From assembly GCF_964204645.1 (NCBI RefSeq), contig NC_134027.1:20758485-20822484 (forward strand): a stretch of 64,000 nt of DNA, given 5' to 3'. The notes beneath the pieces are model-generated. The model did not search any database, had not been told where the DNA came from, and saw only the letters and a program-made list of their open reading frames with translations. Source of the DNA: Tubulanus polymorphus (lineage: Eukaryota; Nemertea; Palaeonemertea; Tubulaniformes; Tubulanidae). Below, in pieces: positions 37,501 to 49,595 of the stretch (position 1 is the first letter of the stretch; each line of letters begins with the position of its first letter). The position numbers and the translations under genes are program-made.

Positions 37501-38552
37501 GCTTACAGACGACTTCAGTACTCTCCACGACTACTAGAAATCCCTGCCCACCTTACATATTCCAAAACGTGTTGTCAATCAGCGTAAAACTTGCTGGAAG
37601 TCTGCCTATCAGCATCGTCGGAATAGTTTTGAATTGTTTCAGCATTGTGATTTTACGTCGCCAGACTTCAAACCACATATCGCTCTATCTTCTGCGATGT
37701 CTGGCAGTGGCCGATGTACTTTTTCTTGTATTCCGCATAATTCAAGAGCCTTTTCGTTTCATCGTCTCCGCTTTGACTCAGGGAAGTCACATGTTCACAG
37801 TACCTACGAGTATGAGTTGGGGTGTTCGGCCATGGGTCTATCGGGTCGCTTGGTTACCGAGAAACTCAGCACATGTGACAAGAAACTGGATAACCGTACT
37901 GCTAGTTTTAGAAAGGTGTATTTCGATCGCTAGGCCATTCTTCGCTAGAACTCACTTTACAATACCAAGGGTTAGAATTGTAGTTTGTTGCTTCAATGTA
38001 TGTTTTTGTGTTTTAAGTTGTCCATTGATTATCGGCACGACAATCGGAAACTGGTATTATGACGAGTGTAATAAGGTCATCATACAATCTATACGCATTG
38101 CCAGTGATCCGATACGGAAATACTTTTTTACTGAAATCTTTTTGTGGATTGACCATTTTGCTAGTCCTTTGTATAAAGAAATTCTGCCTGTTTTATTGCT
38201 TATAATCTTTAACAGCCATCTGATATGGACTCTAAGAAAGCTTGGTTCAAGGAGAAAAGAATTGACAAACGAACGCTTACAAAGGCTAGACGTGAAAGCT
38301 AGTAAGATAGCTATAGCTATTGTTATTCTGTTTATCGTCTGTGAAATCCCTGCATCGTTCCGATCTTATAACAATTTCATCGGTCGCTTCGTCAAAATCC
38401 CACCCATTAAATATTCTTACACCGTCTACACAATTCAAGTACTGTTGAGCGATATCTTACCGATCTCGAACTCGTCTACAAATTTCTTTATCTATTACTT
38501 AGTAAACGATAATTTCAGAGACACTGCTAAAAGAATTCTGAGAAGGCAGTGA
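37491..38552 (+). CDS. Rhodopsin-class GPCR, FMRFamide-receptor-like, intronless
   Basis: A 353-aa seven-transmembrane receptor in one exon. I chose the ATG giving MNFSLQTTS because it precedes a short glycosylatable N-terminus; an upstream in-frame ATG at 37377 would add 38 residues encoded in a duplicated segment. TM1 has GIVLNCFSIVIL, TM2 LAVADVLFLVF, TM3 ends VLERCISIARP (DRY as ERC), TM6 has FIVCEIPASF (no CWxP) and TM7 SSTNFFIYYL (NPxxY variant). These substitutions are shared with the GPCR at 20241, so the two are paralogues of one divergent peptide-receptor-like group even though they are on opposite strands 16 kb apart. The ligand is unknown. Confidence 0.88.
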   Translation: MNFSLQTTSVLSTTTRNPCPPYIFQNVLSISVKLAGSLPISIVGIVLNCFSIVILRRQTSNHISLYLLRCLAVADVLFLVFRIIQEPFRFIVSALTQGSHMFTVPTSMSWGVRPWVYRVAWLPRNSAHVTRNWITVLLVLERCISIARPFFARTHFTIPRVRIVVCCFNVCFCVLSCPLIIGTTIGNWYYDECNKVIIQSIRIASDPIRKYFFTEIFLWIDHFASPLYKEILPVLLLIIFNSHLIWTLRKLGSRRKELTNERLQRLDVKASKIAIAIVILFIVCEIPASFRSYNNFIGRFVKIPPIKYSYTVYTIQVLLSDILPISNSSTNFFIYYLVNDNFRDTAKRILRRQ

Positions 38553-40286
38553 ATCTAAGCTTCGTTAATTGAGGAAGATGCATTGTCGTTCGCAACTAAA
38601 CTGTCAGATTGTGTCACTATCAGCCGTACTCAGTCAAATTTGGTTCATTTTCAATTAACCGTCATCTCAATTTCTAGTTGTTCAAATCCAAAAATCAGAT
38701 ATTATAAACACTGATTAATCATGTTAAGCTTATGTTAATTTGCGTACATCATACACAGATTTTCGAGTTTTCATTATTCAAATAATTCCTATTTTTTCTC
38801 AAGGTTAAACTTTCGCAATGATATTTCATTTTGACCGAAAGAAATAATGATTGAATCAGGATTCTCGATGAGTAATCAAAAAGAAAACAGTTCAATGTTC
38901 GAAATGGATTGGTTTTTTATCATAAGTCTGATGCATTCAGTGGAATTAGATATTCACTCGCGATGCAATTCCATCAGAGAATATTCAATCTGCAAGAGGA
39001 AAATGATTTACAGAAACTTGTATTCAACTATTTAAAGATAGATCAATAGTTCCGATTTCGGCCTAAGTGTAGAATCTAACTGATGGTTATCCAGTCAGCC
39101 AGTCGTTCAGTCGACCAGTTATCCAGTCACCCAGTCATGTCGCTCGGTCATCCATCCAGTCAACCTGTTAACCTGTATCCCAGACATCCAGCCGACATCA
39201 GACCACAATTAGGCTATAGTAGCCTCAAGATGCACTGGCACTGTACTGGGATACCCTTCCTTGCTAAAAGTTTGATCATTTCAAAAGTTAGGTAAGTTGC
39301 AAACAACTTTAGTGCGTAGGGTAATGGTACTACGATTTCCACCACTTGTAATGGGACTACCACCTCCACCACTGTTATGTCACCTCGTTCTTCTCACTAA
39401 TGCTGTGCTGCACCCGCTTCTAACATCACCCTATTTGGTATTATCAATCCCTGCTACTTCCATTCTACTCCCTCCTTTACTACACTAATCGTCCCTTAAA
39501 AGTCATTACATATTAAACAGAGTTACTAAATGCTGCTCTTTCTTATCAACATACTCCCTCCTTGTAACCCGAGCCATTTGCATTCAATTAGCGCACCAGC
39601 ACACATCTAGTGTACGCTATCGTGCGCACACACTATCTTTTCCCATACACATAAAACCCTATAACTATTGCTTCTACAGTAGCAAAAGATGCTGGCCTGT
39701 GAGCCAGCATAGGATTTCCGCTGAATTTACACGCTTATATATGAGCCCAAACGCTCGAATTTCATGTTATTACAATAGGATATAGAAGATATTGTAAAAG
39801 TGGTCTGATTTCTGACGGCCAATGTACAGCCAAACTAATATATATTGGATTTTCATAAAATTGAAAAAGCCGCAATTTTGTTTAAGACCTCGTTATGGGA
39901 TCTAACATTTACCTAATTCGCTGTTTTAACCAGTTTCATGCTAGGATTTAGTAATATCTTTGTTTGTAGAAGGCAAAAATCGTAGATTTCAGTCAATTTC
40001 TAGGTGTGAATCATAAGATATTTTCTCGTCGGAAGCCCAGTCTAGGCTTAGCAGTCATGTTAATGTTATAAATATCGATTTCGACTGGAGTGGATCCAGT
40101 TCCAAGTAATTTAAGCTATACTTTTGTTTTATTATACAGGGTGTCCCAGAAATTATTATTCAATAAAGAATTGCTCAAGAAACGGTCAACATTGTTCAAG
40201 CATTTTAATCGTTAATCAGTGATACTAATATCGGGAGAAACCGATCGAAGCTAGGAAAATGTTCACAGACTTCTTCGCCATTCGCT
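38553..40286. other. Intergenic with a CCAGTCA-type short repeat
   Basis: At 39090-39165 an irregular 9-12 bp repeat (CCAGTCAGCCAGTCG, then ATCCAGTCACCCAGTCA) is present. A CA/CT-rich tract lies at 39335-39480. The sequence ATACAGGGTGTCCCAGAAAT at 40135-40154 resembles a common transposon terminus but has no visible partner. No gene is supported. Confidence 0.5.
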
Positions 40287-40517
40287 TAAGCCGGGCGCAT
40301 ACCTTCGCGATCATCGTGTCATCATATCATCGCATGCGATGACACGATGAAAATCGCACCATCCCCGCATACCTTTGCGATTTTTATGAGGGCCTCGAGT
40401 TGGACTCAATCACGTGACTGAGCCGCCATTTTGAGCATCATGTGACTGCTTCATCCTTAATTCTGATTGGCTACTAAAAAATTTCGTTCATCGGCAGCGT
40501 ATGTGTGCCAGGCTTTG
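40287..40517. mobile_element. MITE with AAGCC(G/T)GGC inverted termini
   Basis: The left end AAGCCGGGCGCATACCTTCG and the right end, reverse-complemented, AAGCCTGGCACACATACGC are imperfect inverted termini about 230 bp apart. The interior contains a palindrome around TCATCGCATGCGATGA. Related ends, TTAAGCCCAACGCA(C/G)ACGG, occur near 14000 and 62345, suggesting a dispersed family. Confidence 0.6.
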
Positions 40518-40612
40518 ATATCTACCCATATAATATGGAAAGAAAATCATCGACATTTGATTTTGCTGATCATCAGAAAGTACGTGTTACTAGCATGAAA
40601 AAAATTATGCAT

Positions 40613-40668
40613 CGATGTTATGTTATGTTATGTTATGTTATGTTATGTTATGTTATGTTATGTTATGT
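40613..40668. repeat. (ATGTT)n microsatellite, 11 units
   Basis: A near-perfect pentanucleotide repeat. Confidence 0.95.
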
Positions 40669-40822
40669 TGATTTAGTCATGAAAGTTATCTGAATATGGA
40701 TAAGTCACAAGATACGTAAATCATTTAATTTGAGAATTGTTTGGATGGGGGAAGTGAAAACGATTGTCGTGATCATGAAAAACATTTCATTCTAACGAAT
40801 AGCGTGGCCACTTGATATTCGA

Positions 40823-41395
40823 AAACATTAGCAAACAGTATTCGAACTGAAAACTGAGGCCAGTCCCGGCCAAACGATCGGTCTGAATTTGATCGATGAT
40901 TTCACATTGCTCGACTGTGATGAATTTTTCCAGCCTCCGATTTTGCCTTCACGAATAAAAGGAAATATTCTATCATCATCTTGGAATTGCGATTGGCTGT
41001 AATCAGTCAATAGGTTTGTCTCTCATACTCGCAAATGTCTGTTCTACGAAATTATTGATTTTATCATTATAAAGATAGGGGTTTTACCGAGAATGGCGCA
41101 GGTTTTCAGAATGTTTTCTTTTATCTTCATATTTCAGGAATGAAATGTTGTCGCGATGTTGCTGGTTCCACTAACGAAGAACATGGTCGTAGTAGAAATC
41201 TCCGTAGAAATCGTTGCACGAACCTAAAATATCAACATGACTCATCGGTTTTGTAGTTCGAGGTCGAGAATGAATACATCTATATTTAAATATTTTCTCA
41301 TTTAGAGCCATTCAACTTACCTGAAAGATTTCCAAAACTGTATAGACCTATACGACTTATGATGGTGATAATATACGAGACCAAAGTATCTTTGA
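40823..41395 (-). pseudogene. Sulfotransferase pseudogene, exon 3 and end of exon 2
   Basis: On the minus strand 41228-40823 matches SULT exon 3. It starts GSCNDF with a deletion, keeps fragments like NILKTC and YSQSQFQDDDRIFPF, then shifts frame after GKIGGWKN. The usual stop after FQFE has mutated from TAA to TAC, so the frame runs on. 41395-41330 matches the last part of exon 2 (DTLVSYYHHHKS). The copy is cut off upstream by a (TGAA)n run at 41391-41416. There is no exon 1. Confidence 0.88.
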
Positions 41396-41416
41396 ATGAA
41401 TGAATGAATGAATGAA
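41391..41416. repeat. (TGAA)n microsatellite
   Basis: About six TGAA units that mark the breakpoint of the sulfotransferase pseudogene. Confidence 0.9.
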
Positions 41417-41597
41417 CACTTTATCATTCAAATATAATTTACAGCAAAGTGTACAAAGTGTTGTTGTACATTGACGGAAGAATCCATTTCGATCAGTGTC
41501 AACTCGTTAAGTGGTGCCGTTGGTATTTAGAGGGGGAGTTGCACTTTTTGTGAAAAATAGTTTATCATTCAGAACGCGGACCGACCTAAACTTTTGA

Positions 41598-41955
41598 TCT
41601 TAAAATAGGGATTGTCCCCATTATTTATTTATTTGGCTGGTAAATTTTGTTTGATTTTTCGATTGAGTGTCCCTTACAGACCCACCACACCTGCCGGGAG
41701 CGAAACAGGGGGTTTGATTTTGAAATCGGAAATCGAAGTACAGATATAGATGTGTGATCGGCGGTCGAGTTAACAGAATATTTTTAAATCGAAGTACATA
41801 ATTGGAAATTCGGTTCCGGTTCATCCAAACAATCTTCCATTCAGTCTGAACCGGCAAGCGACTGATTGGGATGAATTTTTCTGGCTGCCTAATTTAATAC
41901 AATGAGATTCTGGAAATAGCTATATTACAAGATCATTTTGTCCATTTTTACTTTA
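41598..41955 (-). mobile_element. 5'-truncated LINE 3' end, copy 3
   Basis: Shares its left boundary and about 350 bases with 1463-1815 and 28621-28985, and is truncated earlier than those copies. On the minus strand it has AATAAATAAATAA before the common 3' end AAGATCAAAA. It abuts a plus-strand LINE fragment at about 41956. Confidence 0.6.
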
Positions 41956-44222
41956 TGAGGAAGGCAAATACGAATCTTGTTTCATTGAGATCAGGAAGGG
42001 CAAATCCTTTCAAAACAATTTGATTATTGGTGAAGTCTATAGAGTACCTGGCACCCATGTGAATGACTTTATTTCAAGCTATGATAACTTACTTAAAACA
42101 ATCAAAAAGGAAAAAAGTGACATTATTCTTGGAATGGATCAAAATATAGATTATATTAAGATTAATTCTCATAATAATACATCCAAATTTTTAGACTGTA
42201 ACCTAAATAGCAATTTGTTTCCTTCCATCTTGAGACCAACTAGAATTACTCACTCAAGTGCTACCTTGATTGATAATATCTATTTATCACCAAATCTCTG
42301 TTCACGGGCCACTAGTGCAATTTTGACCACTCATATTTCAGATCACTTACCTTGTATAGTATCAATAAGAGGAATTACCAAGTATCGAGAAAGCACTGAA
42401 ACCACCAAGCGTAACCTATCTTATAATAACTTTGCCCTTATCAATAGAAAATTACTAACAACTGACTGGACTGGCCTCGCTCACATGAATGCCAATGAAA
42501 GTTATTCTTATTTTATCAATAAACTCAGTAATATAGTGGACGATGTAGCGCCTGTAATGAAAGTTAAAGCTAGAAATCACATTAGAGAAGAATGGATGAC
42601 GCCATCCATTTTAAAATCGTCACGGAAATGTGATAAACTATATAAGAATTGTATTCACCTAAATAAAAATGACCAGAAATATTAGGAATATGTCCTATAT
42701 AGAAACAATCTGAACTATATCAAAAGACGACAAAAACTTGATTACTATTCAAACAAATTAACCATGTTTAAAAATAATTCTAAAAAGCTCTGGCAATTTA
42801 TGAAAACAGCCATTGGGAAAAACCGAGATAAAACTTCAGTGACAACCAATAGCTTTATAATTAACGGCAAAGTGACATCTGATCCAATGATGATCTCAAA
42901 TGGCTTCAATGATTATTTCTGTACTATTGGAGGAAGATTTGCAAATGAGATTCCGAAATCGAACAGAGACTTTACTAGTTATTTACCAAACCAAAACCCT
43001 AACTCAATGTTTCTTAGCCCTACAAATGAACAGGAAATTGATTTACTAATCAAATCTCTGCCCAACAAACTCAGTTCTGGTCACGATAATATTAATAATT
43101 TAATAGTTTAAAAAGTAAAGCAAAATATTCACAAACCATTAACCCTAATAATGAATAAATCTCTCGAGGAAGGAATTTTCCCTGATGATATGGAAATAGC
43201 GAAGGTTATCCCTATATTTAGAAACAACGACAAAGATCTTTTTTCTAATTACAGACCAATTTCGCTGCTGCCAGTTTTCTCCAAAATCCTCGAGAAACTC
43301 GTACATTCTAGGCTTTATTCTTTTTTAGTCAAGAATAATATAATCTATACGAGCCAGTATGGGTTTAGACCAAATCACTCAACGGGCCACGCTATAAATG
43401 AATTTTTAGGCGCCATACTAAATAACATTGAAAATAAAAAACGATCTCTCGCATTCTTTTTAGATTTGTCAAAAGCTTTTGATTCCCTTGATGTTAGTCA
43501 CCTACTCTTTAAGCTTTCCCATTATGGAATCAGGGGTCACTGCTATAAATGGTTTGAAAGTTATCTTACAAACAGAAAAATGTATGTTAATTATAAGCTG
43601 AATACAGATTCTCAATTAAAACCTATCAAATTTGGTGTCCCCCAGGGCTCGGTACTCGGTCCTTTGCTTTTTTGATATATATTAATGACCTTAATCATGA
43701 CCTAAAAAGTTCCAAAACAATTCTTTTCGCAGATGATGCTAATATTCTTTTTGAAATTGATAGAATTGATTCAATCCAAAAAGTCACTGTCGAAGATATC
43801 AAGATTTTAATTGACTGGTTCCGTGCAAATTTATTAACGCTAAACATACCAAAAACTCATGCAATCCTTTTCTCGAAAAAAAAAACTTGAAGACATCCAC
43901 TTAAGATTTGGTCCAGTGACTATAACACCCACCAAATCATGCAAATTCCTAGGATTAACAATTGAAGACCAACTCAACTGGGATTCACACTTGAAACAGC
44001 TTGTCTCTAAAATTAATAAAAACATATTTCTTCTCCGTAGTGTAAAAAATTTTCTTCTCCTACCATGGGCTAAACGTCTACTCTATCATAGCTATGTACA
44101 TTCCCACCTTACCTATGCATTAGTAGCCTGATGCACTGGAGCAAGTCAACATAATCGAGTTATGTTATATAAGTGACCTCCAGTAAGTTCTGCTCTTGTG
44201 TCCAAATAAACTAATCAATCAA
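41956..44222 (+). mobile_element. Degenerate Jockey/CR1-type LINE: endonuclease and reverse transcriptase
   Basis: The 5' part (about 42000-42375) encodes the C-terminal half of an AP-like endonuclease with GMDQNIDYIK, LIDNIYL and ISDHLPC. The reverse transcriptase follows (about 43150-44100), with NYRPISLLPVFSKILEKL, SQYGFRPNHST, AFFLDLSKAFDSL, GVPQGSVLGPLLF and the catalytic FADDANILF. The frame is broken by nonsense codons at 42683 and 43109, by a one-base loss in the T run after GPLLF near 43675, by a gain in an A run near 43880, and by a shift near 44125. The 3' tail has AATAAA and ends AACTAATCAATCAA, a short tandem tail of the kind seen in CR1/L2-like elements. It is 5' truncated and inactive. 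Confidence 0.9.
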
Positions 44223-44863
44223 GAGAAAAATTAGCTCGCTGTCCTTGGTCTATTGTATGCCATTTTATACTGCGTTTGTTTGAAACTGTGTAGTTAAGAT
44301 GTTTTAGCTAAAGAAAATAAGCAAATTGAACATGTCTTGGTCCTGTCCGCTTAACATTTTATGGATCGAGTCTTTGAAAAACTCCCATATAAGTACTACA
44401 CAGCGAATAATTTTTGGTTTTATAAAGAACCTCCCTCCCTCGTTTCATTGGAAAATATGAAAATGCAAGTTTATTTCCACTTCTTTATTTTAGAAAAGCT
44501 CATTAACAAAAATTCGCCTACCCGCGCCATGTCAAGAAAAGAGGTTCGGATGAGAAACACAAGGTATCCACTTTGAAGGGCCTAACCCCCATTCCAAGAC
44601 TATGGATTTTGGAGTAGACTTTCAAGCTAAACCCTCACCCGTGAAACTGTGGTTAGATTTTCACAATCATAGACAGGGTCCAGAATCAGATTTAAACTCA
44701 CATTTGCGGCAGATGTAACACAAATCCAGACGCAAACGTCAAATCAAACACACGTTTAGCTCGGATTATACGTGTACGAACGTTGGCTTAAAAAATATAT
44801 CCATTCAAACAGGCACATTTTCTTTCATATTTCATGTACGTACCGGGCCGAGTTGAGTTATTT
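44223..44863. other. Intergenic, nothing recognised
   Basis: One open frame of about 71 codons at 44361-44576 has no known motif. Confidence 0.4.
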
Positions 44864-45085
44864 TCAGAGCCACTTACGAGTAGGTTCTCAATTTGTTTCT
44901 TTTACAAAATACAAATGCGAGGATTTGGTCACCAAGCAATTTTCAGCAGACACTAGAAATATATGGAGTTATCAACGAGAAGCAATGCGACACCGAAAAT
45001 TCCTTGCGCGCGCCTAAGGCGTTTTTTTTATTGGAACAGAATTGAAGCATCCTATGAACTACAATTCGTTGTATTCGAGTAGTTC
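44864..45085 (+). repeat. Fragment of the long inverted-repeat family
   Basis: 44870-45020 matches the complement of 23775-23610 (for example GCCACTTACGAGTAGGTTCT and GTTATCAACGAGAAGCAAT). 45040-45080 matches the complement of 22275-22315 (GAAGCATCCTATGAACT). Here the two are contiguous, so this is a separate insertion of the same family. Confidence 0.7.
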
Positions 45086-45515
45086 TTGAATTCTGGATGA
45101 TGTACTGCTAGGGTTAAGATATTTAGGGTTACGCAAAATCTTGGGCCCGAGCTCCCGCGGGACAGTTTGAGAATTAGATGCAAAGAAGCAATTCTAGAAC
45201 GTCTAGTGACGATATTTCTGCTTCTTTTTCCTACAATTTGGCCTTAAATCGAGCAAGTTGGTGAGAATGTGAATATTTTGAATGAAAACGATTGAAAAAT
45301 GTTTCGTACGTACTAATGAGTGAAACTTTTTGAATCGATGTTCAAAATTTTTTTTAAACCAGCACCTGCGTGGAACTTCATCATTGAGCTGGGCCCTTAA
45401 TACGGGCCTGAGTGAGCAAACTTCTGGCAACCATTGAAAAGCCAAACTAGAATTGCTATCATAGATTCCGCGCCGGTCGCTAGTATGTAGTTATCCAGAA
45501 ATTATGTTCAGGTAT
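45086..45515. other. Intergenic, nothing recognised
   Basis: No supported gene or repeat. Confidence 0.4.
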
Positions 45516-46178
45516 TCTAGACGTATCGGCCCCACTCCGCGCGGTTGCGCCACCACGCGGGATTTACGCGAAGCAGCAAACACAAACATGGCCACTCTCT
45601 CAATTTTCAATGATAGAAATAGTGCGTGCGTTTCAATTATTTCGGCTGTTAGGGTTTTAAGGCACAATATAAGTTGATGATGTGATATGGCGATGTTAAT
45701 TAATGATAATTCAGCAGTGAAGCTAGTCACGAACGGTGCCGATTGAGTGTACAGCTGCCAAAAACACTGAAATGTGCGTAGTTGCGTAACTATTTGCAGT
45801 GAATTGCAGACGAAACATGAAGCTTTAACGGCCGTTTAAAAAAAAATCATACCAATCGCAATTGTAAAATAAAAATGAGATAGAACCTAAGTTAAAATTC
45901 TGGCCATTTCTAAAATGTTATTACTAATTTTTAGTCAGTGCCGAACGTTTAGTTTTCCAACAATAATGAGGGGTGGTAGGTAGTCATGCAATTCAAGTCA
46001 TCATTTATAACACATTAGTTCCGTGTTGTTGAAAATCTCGTGAGTCCTGGACCAAACCCCAATGAACAATGTGATCTGTGTGCTGGCCACAAATGCACTA
46101 CGCTACCCATTACACACTCCAGTACCCATAGCTTTCATATATCCATCCAAATATTTAGAGTGTCTTTCTTCCTGGGTA
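45516..46178. repeat. 667-bp interspersed repeat, copy 2
   Basis: Same element and orientation as 27494-28160 and 58077-58748. A 12-base deletion removes the CACAGATCACAT half of its internal inverted repeat. The minus-strand frame [16 protein letters not shown] is preserved. Confidence 0.85.
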
Positions 46179-46492
46179 CGATACGGTTGCCTAGTTAGTT
46201 CCATTGACAACAAGTAATAATCTTTCCCATTTTTTTATAATTGCCTAATAGTGGAAGAAAAACATATCAAAACTATTTATGGAACCCCGAAATATGTCAT
46301 ATTGCTGTAGATAGTTTTAAAGAAAGAATGTCCGGATGGAAATATCAAATTTATCGTTTCAAATCTTTCGCTTTACGTTTCATGAAATAACGTCATTACA
46401 AGGCGAGCGAGAAAAATTCGACACCGAATGAAAGCGAACAAATTCTAGTAAGAAAAGAAGACGTTATACGTTTTCATCAACAAAAAAGAATG
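46179..46492. other. 3' flank of the Methuselah-like receptor gene
   Basis: AT-rich. No feature is supported. Confidence 0.4.
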
Positions 46493-49400
46493 CTAGATTT
46501 TGGAAAGAGTTGATAATTGACTAACAGACATGTCCGTGCTAGTTGAGTCCGGTCGTTTTACGGAACGAAGAATCCCGTACAGTCGTAATATCTGTTTACT
46601 GCAACAGAAACTGAGAGTGATCAATAAACCTTGAGAACTATTTACAGCTACCACTAAATACAACAACACCGGTACTGATTTCAGAAATTGCGAAAACAGA
46701 AGCAGAATCCACGAAACACCGAATAAAACTGATAACTTTGCAACCGGTATGTAAAGACGGCTTCCGGTATTTGTTGAAACGATCCTTTTTTGTAGTTTTG
46801 TAGTTTTGCAAAGAGCGTTACAAATCAGAATCATCGCCGCGAAATTGAAAGCGCATATCAAAGCGACCGGGGCGAAAAATGCGACGATTTTGGAATTTCG
46901 ATCTACAAGCCAACAAGCGGCTCGCACAGGGGCGACGTACACGCGCCACGGAAATTCCAAAATGGTGAAATCTAGCGCTAGAAACAATGCCACATACACA
47001 GCAGGGACTCCCCAAGCGTAGACGGAATATTTCACCAGTTTAGACGCGTTTTTACCGGGACTATGAGGGGCCAACCGCACAAAAATTCGGGTCGTGTCGA
47101 AACTAATAGCGTTCATCCAGAAAAACGAAACTAGTTGAAAATAATGAGTGACAATAGCTACAACAGTGCAACCGTACCCGCTTTCTATGACTGATCGTTG
47201 AAAAGCTACGAAAGTATATAGTGTTGTACCGGCGGCCATTGAAGCCATAAGCTGCATTAAACACAAACCTGGTAGATTTCTCAGTACACCATATTTGCAA
47301 TAGGTAACGAAAGTTATTGTCAGACCGACAAGTGATAGACTACTCAAAATCGTGTTTATAATTGCTTCAATCTTAGTGAACGAATCGTAAAAACAAACAA
47401 GTGCATTACTAGATCCGTTTTCAGTTCCGTTGATTAACTCATATTCACCGATTTGGAAATCATGTGGTTTGCTGTTTATCATAGCCTTCAGAGTATTTCT
47501 ATTGTTAAATGTAAAATCTGTGACACGGAATCTTTTTTTGCATTTGAATTGAGCGCATGCGGTTAGTTGAGTGCCCAAAGACCCGTCCCACTTGCCCCAG
47601 AGCCCTAAGAAAATTCCATTCTCAACTACGCCCATAGTCGGACTATCGTTATTCAAATTGACGTAATCCGTATCGTTGATGACGTCGATTGAATATTGAT
47701 CAGGTTCGTACGTCATCAGTTTTCGTGTAGGGCAAACAGTGACGTCAGGAATCTGATAGTTGTGCAGACGGCTTTCGATAATTTCTATATGTGGACAATC
47801 TTTATCCGACTCCAAAACTGTGGAGTTCATTATGATTTTCAAAAATGATTTCAATGATATGGAAACAATGGCATTAAACTGAACTGAATAGAATCTCAGC
47901 AAAGAGAAAAGACCGGGCGAATAACTTGTCACCAAATTAGAAAAATCTTTGACATCCCCACCGCTAGACCATGCAATATTTGACACAATTTTCTCTACCC
48001 TCTTTTTTAAACACTCATTTACATTGGCATCTTCTGCAGCGCTCGAACTAACCATCATCGTCAAATTCGCATATACAACTTGGAACGACTTTTCGCTAGT
48101 CTGAACGCATTTAGAGAAAAGTCGTTCATATTTCTGCCCGAGAGGACAAACGTTGAAACTGCGGTCACCGATGTCTAATTGAAAGTTACCACTGTCCGGT
48201 GATAAATCGAACATATAAGATAAAGTTCCGAATGACGGACCTTTGATCTTAGATACCTCTTTTTCTCGGCATTCTAAAAGTTTTAACCGCAGAAATTCCC
48301 CGTCGATCAAATTACCATTACAGATCAAACAATGCATGTTACGGTACGTTCGATTTGTTTTCTCTATATTAACTGGTGATACGTACTGTGTGCACAGATT
48401 TCTTGAGAACTTATCGAGACCGACATTTTCGGCGAGATCGTAATGTGACGATTCACGGGACGGACAGCTAGCAGTGGTTTTTGGATTACACTTAAGAAAG
48501 ACCTTCTCAATACGAGAAGTAATCCACGATAATTTACAAGAATTGTTCATTAAATATTCGAAATGTTCGTCGCGGGTTTTTGGTGCGTTAATGACTGACA
48601 CGTTTTTCGGACATTTGCTCGTAAATCGAATCGCTTCCGCCAAATTAACGTCGAAACCGTGACACATCAAACAAAATACATTTTTGAATATGAATTCGTC
48701 TTTGAAATTTACAAATAATCTATCGCGCATATCATCATTATCACCTTTATATTCGTCAGTTTTCTGACATCGTCGCACGACTTCACTCGTAACGTTAGAA
48801 TTCGGTGGGCATCTCGAAACCGCCCAGTAGTATTCATCTGCGAGCGCCCTTTTGTAAACGGAATTCGATATACACGTGACGTAATCGCCTAAATGTGTTT
48901 TCTCGAACGCTGCGGCCGCAGAAACACAGCAAGTTCCCATCAATTTACAAAGTTTGAAATCATTGGAACACTCAAGCGCGTTGTCGGGACAAAATTCGTA
49001 AGGTGCTTTCAACAACGCTTTTCCTTCCATTCGAATTACATCTTCTAGTTTCTGTTGCCCTAAATTACAATTAAAGAAAATAATTTTCGGAATTCTTTCA
49101 AAGATTGTTTATTAATTACAATAACGACATAACTTAGACGGCAGATAACATCGTTTGATTCTTATACAAAAGACGAATAGATCAAAAATCGATATAACAT
49201 ACGTAGGCCTATACATAATATCAACATGACATATCAACATGCTGACCAGCATGTTGATACGTACCACCAGGCAATCAGAATGTACCAGTAAACAAAATCT
49301 GTTTTGTTTGCAAAATGAAAATAAACAAGACGATAACAATGAAATGAAACAAGTTTAGGCCATTCTAGTACGTAAGATATCAATCAAAATAGATAGTAAT

Positions 49401-49595
49401 ATCAACATTCGAAATAAAATCTCAGAATGACGGATCGCCGAATGAAAAGAAATGAATTCTTAAAGTTAATCGAATTTGTTTCTTACCTTCATGGGTATAA
49501 TTTCCAGTTACTAGTTTAAAGCCATCGTCTGCTGAAAGGGTCGAGCCAAAGATTTTGATATGAAAAAATACCACTAAAATCCCAATTAACTCCAT
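46493..49595 (-). CDS. Methuselah-like (secretin-superfamily) seven-transmembrane receptor
   Basis: Two exons, 49595-49487 and 49059-46493, separated by a 427-bp intron in phase 1, give 891 aa. Exon 1 encodes the signal peptide (MELIGILVVFFHIKIFGSTL). The long extracellular part (to about residue 600) is Cys-rich and repeats a motif of the form N(V/M)xCLxCxG, seen as VFCLMCHGF and MHCLICNGN, and has many N-glycosylation sequons. Seven membrane segments follow from IEAIINTILSSLSLVGL to LLITLSFCC, with a class-B-like WILLLFSQF in TM6. I see no GPS cleavage motif, which argues against a classical adhesion GPCR and for a Methuselah-like receptor. The C-tail is short and Ser/Thr-rich. The ligand is unknown. 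Comparable proteins are common in lophotrochozoans and usually uncharacterised. Confidence 0.88.

Noticed and set aside
40135-40160. Transposon terminus ACAGGGTGTCCCAGAAAT
   Set aside because: It resembles a widespread transposon end, but no inverted partner or element body is visible nearby.
46806-47021. Plus-strand open frames within the Methuselah-like gene
   Set aside because: They are antisense shadows of a well-supported coding exon.
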